Part shown: in pieces, positions 59,691-64,000 of the stretch
How the letters are laid out: the number at the start of each line of letters is the position of its first letter
How positions within the stretch are numbered: the first letter of the stretch is position 1
Assembly: GCA_004352715.1 (NCBI GenBank)
Contig: SCFE01000039.1
Location: 680,108 to 744,107 of the forward strand
Length of the DNA stretch: 64,000 bases
Source of the DNA: Hofstenia miamia
Lineage: Eukaryota; Xenacoelomorpha; Acoela
Direction of reading: 5' to 3'
Translations under genes and position numbers: made by a program
Notes under the pieces: generated by a model
What the model was told of the DNA's origin: nothing
Database searches by the model: none
Seen by the model: the letters and a program-made list of their open reading frames with translations, nothing else

Positions 59691-60292
59691 TCCGGTATTA
59701 AACATGTGAACACCATACTTAGCAAATAATATTATTGTCAGCATTCAATTTCATTTCAGTTACTTTATTGTGAATCCAAATGGAATAATTTGATCATACA
59801 TTTAGTTCATCAAAAGCCTCATTATAAATTGTTCACTTCACTATTCATAACATGAAAAATGCAACAAAATAATTAAGTTAAGGAAAAATTTCAACATTGT
59901 TTTGAAAAGTTTTTGTATTAGTAGGAATAGCAGAAGTATGCCAAAATTGTTCTACAATTGAAATGTATAATAAATTTCCTACTTTAATGTGAGCTATAGA
60001 AATTTTGCATGCAAATATTTTAAATGTCTCTGAGTGTATTCCTGAAACAAAATTTTTACTAAAGCTGAACTTTTCTGAATACACTGAATATATTTTCTAT
60101 ATTTTTATATGATAGTGAAAGAGAATATATAAAATTTTTTAGCAAGGATGAAAACTAGATCTCTGATAAATTTAAAAATAGATTTGAATTCACGATAAAA
60201 TAGTAAATCATTGTGCTAAATATTATAGTTATAATCTGAATCTCTGCAAATTTGATCGATTAAGTATGCTATGAGAATATTTATAGTGTGAA
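59691..60292. other. AT-rich sequence without a recognised gene
   Basis: Nothing supported. Confidence 0.6.
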
Positions 60293-60315
60293 CTATATAT
60301 ATATCTATATATAGA

Positions 60316-60346
<31 letters not shown>

Positions 60347-60391
60347 GGTAAATTATCGAATTTTATATATATATATATATATATATATGTA
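60293..60391. repeat. Two (TA)n runs 20 bp apart
   Basis: 60293-60341 and 60362-60391. Confidence 0.9.
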
Positions 60392-61506
60392 TCAGCAATA
60401 TGCTAAATTACCTATAAAAACCTACGAAGTTATAAAAAGCGGTGCTGATACAAAACCTTAGAATTTGAATCAATTTATGTAATTGGAATGAAGTCTGACA
60501 AGAGCATTGAGAATTTGAGCATATAGGAGCCGATGCATCACTTCCAACACCTTTGATAGTTTTTGAAACAGGGTACTCATCAGAAGCGAGCGTAGGATCT
60601 AAGCAATTAGTGGAAATATAGACAGAGTTTAAAATGAACCACCATCTAAGGACTAGCGCAAGCCCAGATTAAAACACAAACGGTCTAAGCCCAGCCGAAA
60701 ACAACTTCACCCGCACAACCCAATTCCAGCACTAGTGCAATTCAATAATATTCATGGCAAAATGTAGATTGGGGACTAGAACTACAAGTAGGAATCTTAT
60801 GTATTGCTTCCCACAAATTTCTAGTGCTTTGTAACATAAATGATGACGGTTGTTATAATTAATAATTACAATAAATTCAAGAACTACAACGATTTTTAAT
60901 TTAAAACTTTAGAAAATTGATACCCATTTATGATTTTGATGTGATTATCCTTTAAATATCAAATTCGAAATTCTGAATAAATCTCCAAGGAAAATGTTCG
61001 TTTTCCATTATCATTCCTGCACTTTCAGACTGTATTTCAAACTTAAGTAGCACACTTTAATGAACATTTAAATGCATCTCAACTAGACAGAAATAATATT
61101 TGTGTGGAGAATATAAAATGTATGAAGGAATGCTTGGAATAAATTGATTTTATCCTATGACTTATACGAGGGATGCATGCAGTACATTCAGATGAGAAGG
61201 GTAAAGTTTAAGTTATCAAAAACGCGGTGAGGTTTTCCAGGAGCTGTCAAATATTGTAAAAATATATCCTTGAGCAGGTGTTTACTTGCTTATTAAATTT
61301 TTTAACCCAAAAATACCAAGGTTAAAAACATGAAGGATGAGGCAGTCTTTCCCACGCATACACTACTTCAATATACATATGTATATATGACTGAAATACA
61401 TGGACAGTAATTGCTTCCATTTAATATTGCAACCAACACAGAAAATTGTAAAATCTATGTTAAAGGAACATCTTCAATTCAATATATAACCAAATTCTTA
61501 AGCTTA
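60392..61506. other. AT-rich sequence with a GC-richer patch
   Basis: 60530-60780 is richer in G+C (AAGCCCAGCCGAAAACAACT, CACCCGCACAACCCAATTCC, GCACTAGTGC). Parts recall 26417-26462, suggesting an unclassified repeat. No coding frame holds. Confidence 0.45.
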
Positions 61507-61674
61507 CAGTGGTGGCGAAACGAATTTTTTTAAGGAAGCAAGTAGCATATTAACTAAATAAGAAAAATTTGTTTTACTTTTAAAATTATAACCATTTGGG
61601 AGGTTTTTTCTGAAAGTTTAATTTTTTTGGGGCGAGGGCAAATGTCGCCTCTCGACATGTTTTCCCTGCCATTG
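61507..61674. mobile_element. hAT-type MITE, 168 bp, with 8-bp target duplication
   Basis: Left end CAGTGGTGGCGAAACGAATT; reverse complement of right end CAATGGCAGGGAAAACATGT: inverted repeats of the form CARTGGyrGsGAAAm. Flanks TAAGCTTA (61499-61506) and TAAGTTTA (61675-61682) match at 7 of 8 bases. No coding content. Confidence 0.7.
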
Positions 61675-64000
61675 TAAGTTTAAATCATTGCTTGATAGAA
61701 TAGGCTAATTACATATGTGCTGCATTAAATATCATCTAAACTTGACACATACATTCTTAAAAATAACTGTACATTATTCATATTGGACAAAATATTCCCC
61801 TCAAATCAGCTGTTCTCTTCATAAATTTATAGTGGACTTTTGTGATTTTTCTAGTCGAATCCTTTCACTTTGAGAAAAAGGAAACCGCTTCACATTAAAG
61901 TCAGATTGGCAGTAATTTAAAATGGATGAATGCAAAGAGGAATTTAAATTTCTAAATAATTTTAGGAAAACGTATTGAACATACCGGTATAATGTAACAA
62001 TTATATATTGCGTGCGACTTAGGTTAATAAATTTAATGTAATGGACTATTCAATTCATTTAAAATTCGTCGAAACAAATTCTATAAATATCGTGATTACC
62101 AATTAGAATTGTTCTATAGATGTTCATAAAGATAATTTTAACAACCTATTTACCGTATCTGAATTTGAGATCCGTATGGAATCTGTTCTGATTTTTAGTT
62201 AAATATGCTTTATTCAGTATTAATTAAAGTGAAAATCAATATTTAGGCCTTGAAGTTTAGTATTTAACCCTAAATAGCCTGGTTTCCTTTAAAAACAACA
62301 AACCCATTTTCCATATTTACAAAAATACTTCTCCAAGCCCACTTAAAAATTTGGAAATCGTCGAGCATGGATACACCTATTGGCGACCGTGTTTGCATGT
62401 AATGTTGAAAATTTGTGGTAAGGCGTATTGCTGTGTCTAAAGCGCTTGAAAATATTAATCATTTTTGATTTAGAAGATCTTAAACACTTTTGAATTCTCT
62501 ATTTACTTAACCTTAAACAGCCGAACCTATCTTCTACAAAAATTTCAAAAACTTCAATTTGAGAATTGTATATGTTTTTCTATTTATAAAAAGGTCACAG
62601 CATGATTTTCTCATTTTTATAATATGGTTGCTCAGAATTTTTTTGTCCTTTTAAAAGAACAGTGGGCATATTGTCGTAAACCAGAATGTGTAATATGATT
62701 AAACTGATTATATTTTTCATTGAACACAAAGCTGAATTACAGTTTCTTAATCTAGTGATAACTATATGAAATACAGCAAAGCAATTTCTATCAAAAATAC
62801 AAAGACTAACATTACACTTTGAACAGCCATTGTCAAATTCAAGATATTAAATTATTTTCAAATAATTTACAAATCAGCCAACAACAAAGAAATAAGATTT
62901 TTTAGCTGAAATTGTAGAAAAAATATTGTCTTAAGATATTACAATTTGGAGAATAAAATTGGCTAAAAACGAATCTTTTAACTACTTGAAATATGTTTGC
63001 CCTTTAAAAGAACACCAGGATATTTAAGATTAATGTTCAGGTAGCATAATTTTTAGTCTATGCGTTCAACGACCAGCCTTAGCTGTTTCTATATATTTAG
63101 ATGGCCCTCCCAACCTCATTGAGGTTTGTAGTGTACAAATTCAGACTTTCAATACTTTTATTAGTTCTTGAGTGCTTAAATATGTTTTCGAGAACTACTA
63201 AAAATATTCAAACATTTTTTAAATAATACTGGAGGAATGCAGTTCACATCCAATTAACAAAAATATATTATCCGCGTACAAGTGATCTTAAGTTAAACAA
63301 AATAACTAGACTGAATTACTCTTCTAAACACCAATTGTATACAATGAAGTTGATATATAAAAGTATAATATTGTATAGAATTACATATAGCAGAGATAAA
63401 TTTAATCAACATTTGTGCACGCATCAATAAATTTATATAGGGATTAAACTTTGGAACACCTTTGTTCTTGATTAAGCACTAAAGTTTTACTTATATATAA
63501 ACTTCATTCTGCAATTTTTCAAAACTCTTACAAAGATTGGATAAATAAATTTGAGTATCCATAAAGACCAGAAAATATTATTTCTATTGATCAAAAATGC
63601 TTTGTTTGCAGAATGGCATTAATCTTTTGCATATTCTGTACTATTGATATATGCAAACAATTTAAAGATAAATAAATTGATGTTTCAAAAGTAAAAACAA
63701 TGTTATTTGCTACATATTAGGTTTTTGTGGTGTCAAAGTTTCGTAGGTCCCTAGCACACTTTGTCCAAATTTAATTGGTCTAAATTCCGTTCCATGAAAT
63801 TTGGTGGTATCCATGTTCGATTTGGTAACATGCAATAAATTTATTTAAAAAAATTCGCAAAATGTATGCGTTATATTTTGAAATCCTTGGTTACAATTTC
63901 TTCATTTATGGTCCAAGACCTTCCTATATATTTAATCCCATTGGACTGAATGGTCCGCAGAACTCCATTGCATATGTAAGCAGCTTGGACATAAATCAAG
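61675..64000. other. AT-rich sequence without a recognised gene
   Basis: No ORF, RNA gene or classified repeat that I can support. Confidence 0.6.

Noticed and set aside
1-64000. CRISPR arrays, operons, prophage or bacterial mobile elements
   Set aside because: No spaced repeats, no tightly packed genes and no bacterial signals; every mobile-element signal is of animal type.

Overview
This is eukaryotic, almost certainly animal, genomic DNA. It is about two-thirds A+T, full of (TA)n microsatellites, has three scaffold gaps and several lone Ns, and is packed with decayed copies of animal-type transposons: a CR1/L2-like LINE, Penelope-like elements with a GIY-YIG segment, hAT, THAP/P-like, Tc1-like and pogo/Tigger-like DNA elements. 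No bacterial or organellar gene order is present. The lineage cannot be fixed from the sequence.

Layout. 1-12 kb: mostly unique AT-rich DNA. It holds the best host-gene evidence in the window, two minus-strand exons (6506-6699 and 3783-3875). Their phases match, and joined they give a small protein with a basic N-terminal half and one membrane helix that spans the splice junction. 12-13 kb: a 295-bp hAT-type MITE with an 8-bp target duplication, then a solo Penelope-like 3' end with a hammerhead-like core. 14.5-28.3 kb: three gaps, all inside (TA)n tracts; a 1-N joint with two near-identical copies of one sequence; a possible first exon at 22.7 kb; two 99.7%-identical copies of a LINE 3' fragment; and a tRNA-Gly(TCC)-like gene at 28.3 kb. 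30-43 kb: a 273-bp pogo-like MITE, a frameshifted minus-strand pseudogene at 35 kb, Penelope-like remains at 35.5-36.2 and 40.6 kb, and several unrecognised coding relics.

47.9-52.3 kb: a broken hAT transposase gene inside a pair of degenerate inverted repeats several hundred bases long, which I read as the ends of one 4.35-kb element. 55.2-59.5 kb: a CR1/L2-like LINE (zinc-finger ORF1, endonuclease, reverse transcriptase, 3' (TA)n-rich tail), with an opposite-strand THAP-domain transposase pseudogene lying between its ORF1 and ORF2. The reverse transcriptase YxDD motif reads HSDH, so this copy is dead. 59.7-64 kb: AT-rich DNA with one 168-bp hAT-type MITE.

No pathway or operon is visible. 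The window is an intron-rich or intergenic stretch shaped by layers of transposon insertion. Small-exon calls rest on splice signals and reading frame only; GTAAGT-like sites are frequent by chance in DNA of this composition, so most of these calls are tentative.
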